Below are positions 8,288-17,095 of a stretch of DNA of 64,000 nt, one piece after another. Where the stretch lies: positions 4,154,001 through 4,218,000 of the forward strand of contig NZ_CP151637.1 of assembly GCF_038397755.1 (NCBI RefSeq). Reading direction: 5' to 3'. The notes below the pieces were generated by a model. It made no database searches. It saw only the letters and a program-made list of their open reading frames with translations, and was not told the DNA's origin. This DNA comes from Microbacterium sp. LWH7-1.2 (GTDB taxonomy: Bacteria; Actinomycetota; Actinomycetes; Actinomycetales; Microbacteriaceae). The position numbers and the translations under genes are program-made. Numbering within the stretch: position 1 is the stretch's first letter; each line of letters begins with the position of its first letter.

Positions 8288-9528
8288 GAGATCAGCATGA
8301 CATCGACGAGGTCGCCGGCTGAGACGGCGTCGGCCTCCGCCGGCACGATCGCGTACGCCTCGGCGCGGCCGAGGCCGCCGGCGAGGTGGGACCCGCCGGA
8401 GGTCGCGGGGATCACCCGCCATGCTCGCGGATCGGCGCGGTCGATGGTGACGGGGAGGTACTGCCGCCGGCCGGGCGGGGTGCGCCAGCCGTCGCCCGCC
8501 GGCAGGGCGAGGACGGGGCGATCCAGCACGCGGCGGCCCTGCATGCGCAGCAGCGCGGAGCGGACGAACACCTCGAACGACACGGCGGCGCTCACGGGGT
8601 TTCCGGGGAGGCCGAACAGCAGTGCGCCCGAGGGAAGGCGGCCGAAGCCCTGCGGCTTGCCCGGCTGCATCGCGATCTTGGAGAACGTCATCGTGTTCGC
8701 GAGGGTCGTCTTGACGACCTCGTACGCGCCCGCGCTGACCCCGCCGGAGAAGACGACGACGTCGGCGCACTGCGGCGATCGCGGGTCCGCGACCTCCGCC
8801 AGCACCCTGTCGAGGTCGCCGGGCTCGTCCGGAACGCTCGCGCGGCGCACGACCTCGGCGCCGGCGTCCGCGGCGAGGGCGGCGAGCAGCACGCTGTTCG
8901 ATTCGGGGATCTGGCCGCGGCGCAGCGGCGCCCCGGGCTCGACCAGTTCACTGCCGGTCGAGATGACGGCCACCCGTGGCCGCCGCGAGACCACGACGTC
9001 GGCGACTCCCGATGCCGCGACCGCCGCAACCTGCAGGGCACCGAGCACGACGCCCGCGGAAAGCACCTCTGCGCCGGCATGCGCGTCCTCGCCGGCGCGG
9101 CGGATGTGCGCACCGGCGGCGCGCGGCGCGCGCAGGACCGAGATCAATCCGAGCGAGTCCGCGAGTCCGCCGGCCGTGTCCTCGAACGGGACGATGGCGT
9201 CCGCGTCGGACGGGACCGGCGACCCGGTCATGATGCGCGCGGCCTCACCGGGCGCGAGGGCCGGGTCGTCGGCGGTGCCGGCCGGAAGATCGGAAACGAC
9301 CCGGAGTGTCACGGGGGCGTCGGCGGCCGCATCCGTGACATCCGCGAAGCGCACGGCGAAGCCGTCCATCGCCGAGTTGTCGAAGACCGGGATGTCCACC
9401 GCCGCGCGCACGGGTTCGCTGAGCGTGCGGCCGTGCGCGTCGATGAGCGGGATCCGCTCGCCGGGCAAGGGCACAGCGGCGGCGAGCACGTCGGCGAGGT
9501 GCTCCTCGACGGTGCGGAGCCCGCTCAC
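8284..9528 (-). CDS. moeA: Molybdopterin molybdenumtransferase MoeA
   Basis: A 414-residue enzyme that inserts molybdate into adenylylated molybdopterin. Domain order is normal: [14 protein letters not shown] near residue 50, then [16 protein letters not shown], the MogA-like domain with [11 protein letters not shown] and [16 protein letters not shown], and the C-terminal domain with [18 protein letters not shown]. The GTG start overlaps the moeB stop (GTGA); longer readings extend into moeB and are not needed. Confidence 0.93.
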   Translation of the reverse strand: MSGLRTVEEHLADVLAAAVPLPGERIPLIDAHGRTLSEPVRAAVDIPVFDNSAMDGFAVRFADVTDAAADAPVTLRVVSDLPAGTADDPALAPGEAARIMTGSPVPSDADAIVPFEDTAGGLADSLGLISVLRAPRAAGAHIRRAGEDAHAGAEVLSAGVVLGALQVAAVAASGVADVVVSRRPRVAVISTGSELVEPGAPLRRGQIPESNSVLLAALAADAGAEVVRRASVPDEPGDLDRVLAEVADPRSPQCADVVVFSGGVSAGAYEVVKTTLANTMTFSKIAMQPGKPQGFGRLPSGALLFGLPGNPVSAAVSFEVFVRSALLRMQGRRVLDRPVLALPAGDGWRTPPGRRQYLPVTIDRADPRAWRVIPATSGGSHLAGGLGRAEAYAIVPAEADAVSAGDLVDVMLIS

Positions 9529-10670
9529 GCGTGGACCGCCGCGATGTCGCGGTTCCACGCCTCGATGCCTCCGGCGAGGACGGATGCCTCGACCCCGGCG
9601 CCGCGCAGAGCCACGGCCGCGCGCTGCGCGCGCATGCCCACCTGGCACACGACGATCACCGTCGTCGCACCGATGCTCGACGGGTCGGCGAGCACGTCGC
9701 CGAGCGGCAGGAGCACGGATCCGGGGATGACGCCCCGCTCGGTCTCGAAGGGCTCGCGCACGTCGAGCAGCGTCGTCCCGGCGTGCTGCGCGGCCAGAGC
9801 TTCCGCGGGCGAGAGCTGCGGGATCGCGGGCGCATGCCGAAGCTGGGGTGCCGCCGTGGACACGTGCGCGGGCGCGGGGGTCGCGGCATCCGTCGCTCGA
9901 TCCGTTGCCGGTCGCAGTGGCACCTCGTCGGTCCGTCCGCGGAGTGCATCGATCACCAGCACCCGTCCGAGCAGCGGATCGCCCACCCCGGTGATGAGCT
10001 TCACGGTCTCGGTCGCGAGAATCGACCCGACCTGCAGGCACAGCGCGCCGAGCACGCCGACCTGGGCGCACGACGGGGCTTCGCGTCCGGCGTCCGGCGG
10101 GTACAGGTCAGCGAGCAGCACGGGCATCGCGCCGGCGGGCGGCGCTGACCAGAAGACCGTGGCCTGTGCGTGGAACTCCTGCACGACGCCCCACACCAGT
10201 GGCACGCCCAGCCGTTCGCACGCGGAGGCGACGGCCTCGCGGGTCTCGAACGTGTCGGTGCCGTCGACCACCACGTGTGCGCCGGAGAGGAGGTCCACCG
10301 CGTTATCGGGTGTGAGCAGTGCCTGCACCGGCCGCACCACGGTCGTGGGCGAGAGGTCAGAAGCGATGCGCACGGCCGAGTCGACCTTCGCGGCACCCAC
10401 GTCGCTCACTCGGTGCATGACCTGCCGCTGGAGATTGGATGCCTCGACCAGGTCATCGTCGATCACCGTGATGGTGCCGACCCCAGCGGCAGCGAGCGCC
10501 AGCACGACGGGAGAACCGATGCCGCCCGCCCCGACGACGGCGACGTGGGCCGCGGCGAGCCGGCGCTGGGCGATCTCACCGAAGCCCACGAGCACCCGGT
10601 GACGGGCGGTGCGCGTGCGTTCGGCGTCGGTCAGCTCGGCGACCGGCTCGACGAGCGGGGGAAGTGCCAT
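9525..10670 (-). CDS. moeB: MoeB/ThiF adenylyltransferase fused to rhodanese domain
   Basis: A 381-residue activator of the MoaD carrier. The N-terminal ThiF domain has GAGGIGSPVVLALAAAGVG (nucleotide loop, residues about 48-66) and DGTDTFETR. The C-terminal rhodanese domain has LLDVREPFE and the active-site loop VVCQVGMRA with C342. The two CxxC zinc pairs of E. coli MoeB are absent: the region before SCAQVGVLG lacks the first pair and no second pair is found. First gene of the operon, with a leaderless -10 box before it. Confidence 0.88.
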   Translation of the reverse strand: MALPPLVEPVAELTDAERTRTARHRVLVGFGEIAQRRLAAAHVAVVGAGGIGSPVVLALAAAGVGTITVIDDDLVEASNLQRQVMHRVSDVGAAKVDSAVRIASDLSPTTVVRPVQALLTPDNAVDLLSGAHVVVDGTDTFETREAVASACERLGVPLVWGVVQEFHAQATVFWSAPPAGAMPVLLADLYPPDAGREAPSCAQVGVLGALCLQVGSILATETVKLITGVGDPLLGRVLVIDALRGRTDEVPLRPATDRATDAATPAPAHVSTAAPQLRHAPAIPQLSPAEALAAQHAGTTLLDVREPFETERGVIPGSVLLPLGDVLADPSSIGATTVIVVCQVGMRAQRAAVALRGAGVEASVLAGGIEAWNRDIAAVHA

Positions 10671-10676
10671 GCCTTC

Positions 10677-10682
10677 AGGCTA
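10677..10682 (-). promoter_or_regulatory. -10 box TAGCCT for the moeB-moaD operon
   Basis: On the minus strand TAGCCT is 6 bases before the moeB ATG at 10670, which predicts a leaderless polycistronic mRNA for six genes. Confidence 0.6.
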
Positions 10683-10832
10683 GCCGCGCGGATCCGAGCC
10701 GGGGTCGCTCATTCGGCAGCTCCGATCTATCCATCGGCGGGGAGCCGCCGTTCCCGTCGCGACGTTGTCAAGGGCCATGCCGCGCCGACTTCGGGCGGCA
10801 TATCGTTCCCGAAACGATGACGGGAGCATCAC

Positions 10833-11063
10833 ATGAGCGATCACCGCGCTGAGCCGACCAGCGACGACCAGAGCACGACGGCAGCCGACGATGCGGGGGG
10901 AGTGATCCCCCGCCTCAACCCGGGCGACACCAATCCCGCGAGCGATCTCAAGACGGACATCATCAGAGACGTCGAACGGGAGCACACCATCACCAGCGAC
11001 GTCGTGGGGCCGCGCCGCGAAGAGATCTCCGACGAGGACTCGGACCTGGAGGAGCGTTCCTGA
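10833..11063 (+). CDS. Small acidic hypothetical protein
   Basis: A 76-residue, highly charged protein with no cysteine and no hydrophobic segment. It reads as disordered, with an acidic C-terminus (EEISDEDSDLEERS). CGGGAG about 7 bases before the ATG is an acceptable ribosome site. I recognise no domain. It lies alone between divergent and convergent neighbours, so a short stress or regulatory protein is possible but not shown. Confidence 0.5.
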   Translation: MSDHRAEPTSDDQSTTAADDAGGVIPRLNPGDTNPASDLKTDIIRDVEREHTITSDVVGPRREEISDEDSDLEERS

Positions 11064-11110
11064 GACGTCGGGGGACGAGGCGGGGAGTCGCTCGACGGGG
11101 CGCCCGGAGA

Positions 11111-11473
11111 CTACTCCGCGGCAGGACCGCGGAACTTCTTCGGCAGCCCGGCGACCACGAGTTCGTAGGAGCGATCGATGGCCTCGCGCAGCTCGTCGTC
11201 GGGGATGCCGCCGCCGGTTCTCAGCGTGTTCCATCCAGATCGACCGATGTAGGCCGCGACGCGGGCGTCGTCCGGGTAGCGGGCCAGCCAATCATCGGCC
11301 TCGTCGCGGGTCGTGGCCGCCTTGACGCCGATCGAGCTCCCGTCGCCGAGGAAGACGAAGATCTTGCCGCGCTGGGCGGGGCCGACCTTGAAGACGACGT
11401 CACCCTCCCAGGGTTCGTCCTCCCACGCTCCCCACTTCGCGGCGCAGTACGCGCGGATGTCCTCAGGGGTCAC
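11111..11473 (-). CDS. MmcQ/YjbR-family protein
   Basis: A 120-residue protein of the MmcQ/YjbR (CyaY-like fold) family: VTPEDIRAYCAAKWGA, VGPAQRGKIFVFLG, SIGVKA and the late RSGWNTLRTGG...ELREAIDRSYELV. The GTG at 11473 is preferred because GGAGG lies about 10 bases upstream; a longer reading from 11524 has no such site. The family is sometimes called DNA-binding, but the biochemical role is unknown. Confidence 0.78.
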   Translation of the reverse strand: MTPEDIRAYCAAKWGAWEDEPWEGDVVFKVGPAQRGKIFVFLGDGSSIGVKAATTRDEADDWLARYPDDARVAAYIGRSGWNTLRTGGGIPDDELREAIDRSYELVVAGLPKKFRGPAAE

Positions 11474-11592
11474 GCCTTCAGTATCCTCCGCGACCGGCAC
11501 TCTGGGGCGCCGGGTCCCAGGCATACGGATCTTCGTGAGCCGGGCACCGCAGGTGCGGCGAAAGTGCGTGACTAACGCCGCATTCGCGGTGA

Positions 11593-11598
11593 TAGCGT
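11593..11598 (+). promoter_or_regulatory. -10 box TAGCGT, leaderless promoter of mod operon
   Basis: TAGCGT is 6 bases before the ATG at 11605; the intervening GAGGAG would otherwise look like a ribosome site but is too close to serve as one. Confidence 0.55.
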
Positions 11599-11604
11599 GA
11601 GGAG

Positions 11605-11997
11605 ATGGCCAGCTACAAGATCGCCGAGGCGGCGCGCCTGCTCGGCGTGAGCGACGACACCGTCAGGCGGTGGGTCGACGCCGGCACGCTGCCCACGACC
11701 GGGGCATCGCCGATCGAGATCCCCGGCGACGCGCTCGCGGCGCATGCCGTCGAGCTGGCGGCATCGCCGAAAGACCCCGCCGACGTGCTCTCGAGCGCTC
11801 GCAACCGTTTCGTGGGCCTGGTCACCCGCGTGCAGGCCGACGGCGTGATGGCGCAGGTCGACATCCAGTCCGGCCCGCATCGCGTGGTCTCGCTCATGTC
11901 GAGCGAGGCGGTGCGGGAGCTGGGTCTCGAGCCTGGATCCCTCGCGGTCGCCGTGGTGAAGGCCACGAACGTCATCGTCGAAACCCCGAAGGGCTGA
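11605..11997 (+). CDS. HTH-TOBE molybdate-responsive regulator
   Basis: A 130-residue protein with an excisionase/MerR-type helix-turn-helix at residues 1-35 (YKIAEAARLLGVSDDTVRRW) and a C-terminal TOBE/Mop-type oxyanion-binding domain (residues about 65-130, NRFVGLVTRVQADGVMAQVDI...VAVVKATNVIVE). It precedes modA by one base, so it is cotranscribed with the transporter it probably controls. The architecture differs from ModE, which has a LysR-type wing and two Mop repeats. Molybdate as ligand is inferred from the operon. Confidence 0.82.
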   Translation: MASYKIAEAARLLGVSDDTVRRWVDAGTLPTTGASPIEIPGDALAAHAVELAASPKDPADVLSSARNRFVGLVTRVQADGVMAQVDIQSGPHRVVSLMSSEAVRELGLEPGSLAVAVVKATNVIVETPKG

Positions 11998-11998
11998 C

Positions 11999-12805
11999 AT
12001 GCCGCGCTCCGCGCTCCTGCGCGCCTCCGCCGTCCTTGCCGCCCTCGCGCTGCTGCTCACCGGCTGCGCGACCGGCACCGACCAGGATCCGCTCGCGACG
12101 TCGGCATCGACGACGCCCGCAGGGCCCGAACTCACCGGCGACCTCACGGTCTATGCGGCGGCGTCGCTGAAGGCGGCCTTCGATGAGCTGGCGACGGAGT
12201 TCGAGGCGCAGCATCCGTCCGTCGATGTCCAGCCGATCACCTACGACGGCTCGTCGACCCTCGCGACGCAGATCATCGAGGGTGCCCCGGTCGACGTGTT
12301 CGCATCAGCCGACGAGAAGAACATGCAGAAGGTCGTCGACGAGGGGCTCGCCGCCGACCCCCAGGTGTTCGCCGGCAACACGCTCGTGCTGGTGGTGCCT
12401 GCCGGCAACCCGGGGGATGTCGAGGGTCTCGACGATCTCGCCACCGCCGAGCTCACCGTCGTGCTGTGCGCCGCGGAGGTGCCGTGCGGCGCGTCGGCGG
12501 CGACGCTGCTGTCGAACGCGGGCGTCACGGCGAGCGTCGACAGCTACGAGCAGAACGTCACCGCGGTCCTCACGAAGGTGGCGGCGGGCGAGGCGGACGC
12601 GGGACTCGTGTACGTGACGGATGCGACGACCACGAACACCGTCGATGCGATCGAGCTGGAGGGTGCCGAGGACGTCGTCAACCGCTACCCGATCGTGGCG
12701 CTCTCCGACGCCGCGAGCACGGACGTCGCCGACGCGTTCGTCGCGTTCGTGCTCGGCGACGAAGGCCGGCAGGTGCTCACCGCCCTCGGCTTCGGGGTGC
12801 CGTGA
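11999..12805 (+). CDS. modA: Molybdate ABC transporter substrate-binding lipoprotein ModA
   Basis: A 268-residue lipoprotein with signal peptide and lipobox LLTGC (Cys about residue 22). The mature domain opens with LTVYAAASLKAAFDELATEFE, the ModA oxyanion signature, followed by YDGSSTLATQIIEGAPVDVFASAD. C160/C165-type cysteines in VLCAAEVPCG may form a disulfide as in other ModA proteins. The stop overlaps the modB GTG (GTGA). Confidence 0.93.
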   Translation: MPRSALLRASAVLAALALLLTGCATGTDQDPLATSASTTPAGPELTGDLTVYAAASLKAAFDELATEFEAQHPSVDVQPITYDGSSTLATQIIEGAPVDVFASADEKNMQKVVDEGLAADPQVFAGNTLVLVVPAGNPGDVEGLDDLATAELTVVLCAAEVPCGASAATLLSNAGVTASVDSYEQNVTAVLTKVAAGEADAGLVYVTDATTTNTVDAIELEGAEDVVNRYPIVALSDAASTDVADAFVAFVLGDEGRQVLTALGFGVP

Positions 12806-13632
12806 CCCTCGCTGCGGCACACGCACCCGCGCGCGAGGAGCGCGCGGGATTCGTGCCGCGCGTGCTCGCCGTGCCGGCGGTGATCGGACTCGCGCTGCTG
12901 GTGCTGCCGCTCGGCGCCCTCGTGCTGCGGGTCGAATGGGCGACGCTGTGGAGCGATGTCACGTCGCCCGCGGCGCTGTCGGCGCTGGGGCTCTCGCTCG
13001 CGACCGGCGCGGTGGCGACCGCCGTGTGCGTCGTGCTCGGTGTACCGCTGGCGCTTCTCATCGCACGGAGCACCGTCCGCACGGCCGCCGTGCTCCGCGC
13101 CCTCGTGACGGTGCCGCTGGTGCTGCCGCCCATGGTCGGCGGCGTCGCCATGCTGTTCCTCTTCGGGCGCACCAGCTGGCTCGGCGGCATTCTCGCGGAG
13201 TGGGGCATCCGCATCCCGTTCACGACGACCGCGGTCGTGATGGCGCAGACCTTCGTCGCGCTGCCGTTCCTCGTGCTCGCCCTCGAGGGAGCGCTGCGGT
13301 CGACCGGATCGGGGTACGAGCAGGCGGCGGCGGGCCTGGGCGCGGGGCGCTGGACGATCCTCGCCCGCGTGACGCTCCCGCTCGCCGCGCCGGGACTGGT
13401 CGCCGGCATCGTGCTGTGCTTCGCCCGCGCGATCGGGGAGTTCGGGGCGACCGCGTTGTTCGCGGGCAACGCGCCGGGCGTGACGCAGACCATGCCGCTC
13501 GCGATCTACACCGCGTTCAACGGCGCCGGCGTCTCGCAGGGGACGGCGGTGGCACTGTCGCTGCTGCTGCTCGTGACCGCGGTCGGGGTGCTGCTCCTCG
13601 TGCGCGCCTGGCGGGCGGAGGCTCCGCGATGA
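12802..13632 (+). CDS. modB: Molybdate ABC transporter permease ModB
   Basis: A 276-residue integral membrane permease with about six hydrophobic segments. The EAA-type cytoplasmic loop that contacts ModC is EQAAAGLGAGRWTILARVTLPLAAPG. The GTG start overlaps the modA stop, and the stop overlaps modC (ATGA), so the three transporter genes are coupled. Confidence 0.93.
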   Translation: MTLAAAHAPAREERAGFVPRVLAVPAVIGLALLVLPLGALVLRVEWATLWSDVTSPAALSALGLSLATGAVATAVCVVLGVPLALLIARSTVRTAAVLRALVTVPLVLPPMVGGVAMLFLFGRTSWLGGILAEWGIRIPFTTTAVVMAQTFVALPFLVLALEGALRSTGSGYEQAAAGLGAGRWTILARVTLPLAAPGLVAGIVLCFARAIGEFGATALFAGNAPGVTQTMPLAIYTAFNGAGVSQGTAVALSLLLLVTAVGVLLLVRAWRAEAPR

Positions 13633-14717
13633 GCGCGGTCGCGTCGCACGCCGGGACGGATGCTGCGTCCCGCGCCGCGGCCGGGCTCGACGCCCGGGTG
13701 GTGGTGCGTCGCGGCGGGTTCGCCCTCGACGCCGCGCTGCAGGTGGCGCCCGGAACCGTCGTCGCTCTGATGGGACCGAGCGGGGCCGGCAAGTCGACGC
13801 TGCTCGGGGTGCTCGCGGGGCTCACCGGCTTCGACGAGGGACATGTGCATCTCGGGGGTCGGGTGATCGACGCGTCTCCGGCGCGCCGCACGCCGCCCGC
13901 CTCGCGCGGGGTGGTGCTTCTCGGGCAGGACCCGCGCCTGTTCCCGCACCTGAGCGCGATCGACAACGTCGCGTTCGGACTGCGCGTCCACGGGGCGACG
14001 AAGGCAGCCGCCGCGGACGGAGCCGCGGACTGGCTCGGGCGCGTCGGCCTCGGGGATCTCGGCGGGCGCCGTCCCGCGCAGCTGTCGGGCGGCCAGCAGC
14101 AGCGCGTCGCACTCGCGCGTGCGCTCGCGACGGCGCCGGCCGCCCTCCTCCTCGACGAGCCGCTCACGTCGCTCGACACCGAGACCGCCGGCGACGTACG
14201 CACGCTCCTGCACCAGCAGCTCGCGGCCACCGGCACGACCGCGGTCGTCGCAACCCACGATGCAGTCGACGCCGTCGCCCTCGCGAGCCGCTTGGTGGTG
14301 CTCGAGGGCGGCCACGTCACGCAGTCCGGCCCGGTCCGTGAAGTGCTCGCGTCTCCGGCGACCCGTTTCGCCGCGGCGGTCGCGGGTCTCAACCGCGTGG
14401 AGGGGACGACGGATGCTGCCGCCTGGCGTGCCGGGAACCTCGTGCTGCCCCGCCCGACGGGGGCGCGGCATCCGTCTTCCGCGGCCGTGTTCCGCGCGAG
14501 CGATGTCCGGGTCGTCGAGGGGCGGCCACGCGAAGCGGGGGAGTGGACCGCGCGCATCGTGCGGCTCGAGCAGACGCCCGCGGGCGTGCGGGTGCGCACT
14601 GCCGACCCCGACGTCGCCGTGGACGTCGCCGCCGATCGCGCGGCGGGCCTCGGGCCCGGGGATCCGATCACGCTGCGCGTGAACCCGGCCGACGTGCGCT
14701 TCGTCGACGTGCCGTGA
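13629..14717 (+). CDS. modC: Molybdate ABC transporter ATPase ModC
   Basis: A 362-residue ATPase with Walker A GPSGAGKST at residues 49-57, Q-loop LLGQDPRLFPHL, signature LSGGQQQRVALARAL, Walker B ALLLDEP and switch His in VVATHD. The C-terminal 70 residues form a TOBE/Mop regulatory domain. Last gene of the mod operon; a REP-like element lies just behind it. Confidence 0.92.
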   Translation: MSAVASHAGTDAASRAAAGLDARVVVRRGGFALDAALQVAPGTVVALMGPSGAGKSTLLGVLAGLTGFDEGHVHLGGRVIDASPARRTPPASRGVVLLGQDPRLFPHLSAIDNVAFGLRVHGATKAAAADGAADWLGRVGLGDLGGRRPAQLSGGQQQRVALARALATAPAALLLDEPLTSLDTETAGDVRTLLHQQLAATGTTAVVATHDAVDAVALASRLVVLEGGHVTQSGPVREVLASPATRFAAAVAGLNRVEGTTDAAAWRAGNLVLPRPTGARHPSSAAVFRASDVRVVEGRPREAGEWTARIVRLEQTPAGVRVRTADPDVAVDVAADRAAGLGPGDPITLRVNPADVRFVDVP

Positions 14718-14732
14718 GTCGGCGGCGGGTGA

Positions 14733-14808
14733 GGCGCGTTTCGACTTCGCGCGCCAGAGCGCGCTCCGCTCAACGACCGGTACTTGGGGAATCGCTCGTT
14801 GAGCGAGT
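14733..14808 (-). repeat. REP-like palindromic element, third copy
   Basis: GCGTTTCGACT at the left end and the core GCTCAACGACCGG followed by CGCTCGTTGAGCGAGT match the reverse complement of the two copies inside cydD. The right end is degenerate (GAGTGAGCC instead of GAGTCGAAACG). It sits between modC and the acetyltransferase gene. CGCTCAACGA and TCGTTGAGCG can pair, so it may also stop mod transcription. Confidence 0.75.
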
Positions 14809-14829
14809 GAGCCTCGATGGGAGCGGCCG

Positions 14830-14835
14830 TAGACT
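14830..14835 (+). promoter_or_regulatory. -10 box TAGACT, leaderless promoter
   Basis: TAGACT is 6 bases before GTG 14842, which favours that GTG over the ATG three bases later. Confidence 0.55.
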
Positions 14836-14841
14836 CGGCCG

Positions 14842-15453
14842 GTGATGCGAATCCGCCCCTTCCGTCCGGGTGACGAGCCCGCACTCGCCGAGATCTGCCT
14901 CAAGACCGCGGATGCCGGCGCCGACGCCACCGGACTGCTCGACGACGACGACCTCTGGGCCGAGATCTTCGTGCTCCCGTACGCGGCGCGTCACCCCGAG
15001 TTCGCCTTCGTCGTCGAGGCCGACGACGCCCGCGTCGTCGGCTACGTCGTCGGTGCGCCGGACTCCGCCGCGTTCGAGCACTGGTTCGCCACCGAGTGGT
15101 GGCCGCAGTTCGCCGAGCGCTGGCCCAAGCCCCAGGGCGACCCGCTGCCGGTGAGCGTCTCGCGCCAGGACGGCATCGTGCGCTACGCCTACGCGCGCCG
15201 AGGCGGCGCCCAGCCGTTCGGCGACGAATACCCTGCGCATCTGCACATCGACCTGCTGCCCGAGACCCAGGGTCAAGGGCTCGGTCGCCGCCTCATCGAG
15301 ACCCTGGAGAACGCGCTGCGCGAGGCGGGTGTCCCGGGACTGCACCTCGTCGCGTCGTCCGACAACTCGGGAGCGATCGCGTTCTACCCGCGCGTCGGGT
15401 TCGAGCCGCTGCCGTCGCCGGAGGGCACGCAGGTCTTCGCCACGCGCCTCTGA
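14842..15453 (+). CDS. GNAT-family N-acetyltransferase
   Basis: A 203-residue acetyltransferase. The acetyl-CoA pyrophosphate loop is visible in PETQGQGLGRRLIETL (motif A, R/QxxGxG/A) near residue 145, with the later GAIAFYPRVGFEPLP typical of motif B. The long middle with the acidic DDDDLWAEIFVLPYA and the EHWFATEWWPQF segment resembles GNAT proteins annotated near glycosidases, but the acceptor is unknown. Start chosen from the leaderless promoter. Confidence 0.8.
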   Translation: MMRIRPFRPGDEPALAEICLKTADAGADATGLLDDDDLWAEIFVLPYAARHPEFAFVVEADDARVVGYVVGAPDSAAFEHWFATEWWPQFAERWPKPQGDPLPVSVSRQDGIVRYAYARRGGAQPFGDEYPAHLHIDLLPETQGQGLGRRLIETLENALREAGVPGLHLVASSDNSGAIAFYPRVGFEPLPSPEGTQVFATRL

Positions 15454-15507
15454 CCTACGCCTTCGGGGACGCTGCGTCAAGCCGTTGGGGCGGCCGGAGG
15501 GCTCCCA

Positions 15508-15513
15508 TAGTCT
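15508..15513 (+). promoter_or_regulatory. -10 box TAGTCT, leaderless promoter
   Basis: TAGTCT is 6 bases before the GTG at 15520. Confidence 0.55.
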
Positions 15514-15519
15514 GCTGGC

Positions 15520-17073
15520 GTGGACGATGTCTCGGCGCCGACCGGCCGCGAGCCGGCACTCATCGCCCGGCCGCGCGAGGACGGCTCCGCGCCCCGGGCC
15601 CTGGTCCTCGGGGCAACGGGCTACATCGGCGGTCGTCTGGTTCCCCGGCTCCTGAACGCCGGGTACGAAGTGTGCGTCCTGGCACGCGACGCGGCCCGGG
15701 CGGCCGCGTTCCCCTGGGGCGACCGCGTCGAGATCGTCCGCGGCGACGCCACGGATGCCGCATCCGTCGGCGAAGCGGCGCGTGATGTCGACGTCCTCTA
15801 CTACCTCGTCCACTCGATGTCGGGCGGCACGACGTTCGCCGATGCCGACCGTCGCGCGGCCCGGACGGTCGCGAAGGCGGCGGTGGCGGCATCCGTCGGA
15901 CGGATCGTGTATCTCGGTGGCCTGCACCCCGAGACAGTCGCGCTGTCGCCGCACCTGCGGTCGCGGGTCGAGGTCGGCGAGACGTTCCTCGCGAGCGGCG
16001 TGCCGACGATCGTGCTGCAGGCGGGCGTCGTGATCGGATCCGGGTCGGCGTCCTTCGAGATGGTGCGTCACCTGACAGAGGTTCTGCCCTACATGCCGGC
16101 CCCGAAGTGGGTGCGCAACCGCATCCAGCCGATCGCCGTGCGCGACGTGCTGCACTACCTGCTGGGTGCCGCGCGGCTGCCCGCCGACGTGAACCGGGCC
16201 GTCGACATCGGCGGACCCGATGTGCTGCGGTACGGGCAGATGATGAACGGCTACGCCGTCGAAGCGGGACTGAGGCAGCGACCGATCGCGGCCCTGCCGG
16301 TGCTCACGCCGCGGCTCGCCTCCCACTGGGTGAACCTCGTCACGCCGATTCCCCGCTCCATCGCCCGCCCGCTCGTCGAGTCGCTGCAGAACGAGTGCAT
16401 CGTCAAGGACCATGCGATCGACGACCTGATCCCGCCGCCCGACGGAGGCTTGACGCCCTATCGGACGGCGGTACGAATGGCGCTCGGTCGCGTCGAGGCC
16501 GACGCGATCGAGACGAGCTGGCAGGATGCCGAGGTGCTCGGCGCGCCGAGCGACCCGCTGCCGAACGATCCCGACTGGGCACGACGGGTGGTCTTCTCCG
16601 ACGTGCGCATCGCCCACACCCCGGCCTCGCCCGCGGCGCTGTGGGGCGTGATCGTGGGGATCGGCGGCGAGAACGGCTGGTACTCGTCGCCCCTGCTGTG
16701 GGCTGTGCGCGGCTGGATGGACCGCCTCGTCGGCGGCATCGGGCTGGCCCGCGGGCGGCGAAGCAGAGAACGGCTCGCGGTCGGCGACGCCCTCGACTTC
16801 TGGCGCGTCGAAGCTCTCGAACCGGGACGGATGCTGCGCCTCCGGGCAGAGATGAAGGTGCCGGGTCTCGCGTGGCTCGAGCTGCGGGCCTCGCCCGACG
16901 GAGACGGCGGCGGCTCACGCTACGATCAGCGCGCCGTGTTCTTCCCGCGCGGGCTCGCGGGGCGCCTGTACTGGCTCGCGGTGGTGCCCTTCCACGGATT
17001 CATCTTCGTGGGGATGGCGCGGCGCATCACCGCGGCCGCCGAGGCCGTCGTGGCGGAGCCCGCGTCGGTGTGA
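15520..17073 (+). CDS. SDR-type NAD(P)-binding protein with DUF2867 domain
   Basis: A 517-residue two-domain protein. Residues about 25-300 are an atypical short-chain dehydrogenase/NmrA fold with ALVLGATGYIGGRLVPRLL (dinucleotide loop), YYLVHSM and GRIVYLGGLHPE. The second half is a DUF2867 domain (SRPBCC-like), including WRVEALEPGRMLRLRAEMKVPG and the closing GLAGRLYWLAVVPFHGFIF. This fusion is common in actinobacteria as a putative epimerase or reductase of unknown substrate. Start GTG is set by the leaderless promoter. Convergent with cydC, 15 bases apart. Confidence 0.82.
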   Translation: MDDVSAPTGREPALIARPREDGSAPRALVLGATGYIGGRLVPRLLNAGYEVCVLARDAARAAAFPWGDRVEIVRGDATDAASVGEAARDVDVLYYLVHSMSGGTTFADADRRAARTVAKAAVAASVGRIVYLGGLHPETVALSPHLRSRVEVGETFLASGVPTIVLQAGVVIGSGSASFEMVRHLTEVLPYMPAPKWVRNRIQPIAVRDVLHYLLGAARLPADVNRAVDIGGPDVLRYGQMMNGYAVEAGLRQRPIAALPVLTPRLASHWVNLVTPIPRSIARPLVESLQNECIVKDHAIDDLIPPPDGGLTPYRTAVRMALGRVEADAIETSWQDAEVLGAPSDPLPNDPDWARRVVFSDVRIAHTPASPAALWGVIVGIGGENGWYSSPLLWAVRGWMDRLVGGIGLARGRRSRERLAVGDALDFWRVEALEPGRMLRLRAEMKVPGLAWLELRASPDGDGGGSRYDQRAVFFPRGLAGRLYWLAVVPFHGFIFVGMARRITAAAEAVVAEPASV

Positions 17074-17095
17074 CCCCGCGGGCGGGCATCACACC
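17067..17095. terminator. Inverted repeat spanning two convergent stop codons
   Basis: GGTGTGA (17067-17073) and TCACACC (17089-17095) pair across a 15-base GC-rich loop and contain the stop codons of the SDR gene and cydC. Seven base pairs only, so a weak bidirectional terminator at best. Confidence 0.3.
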
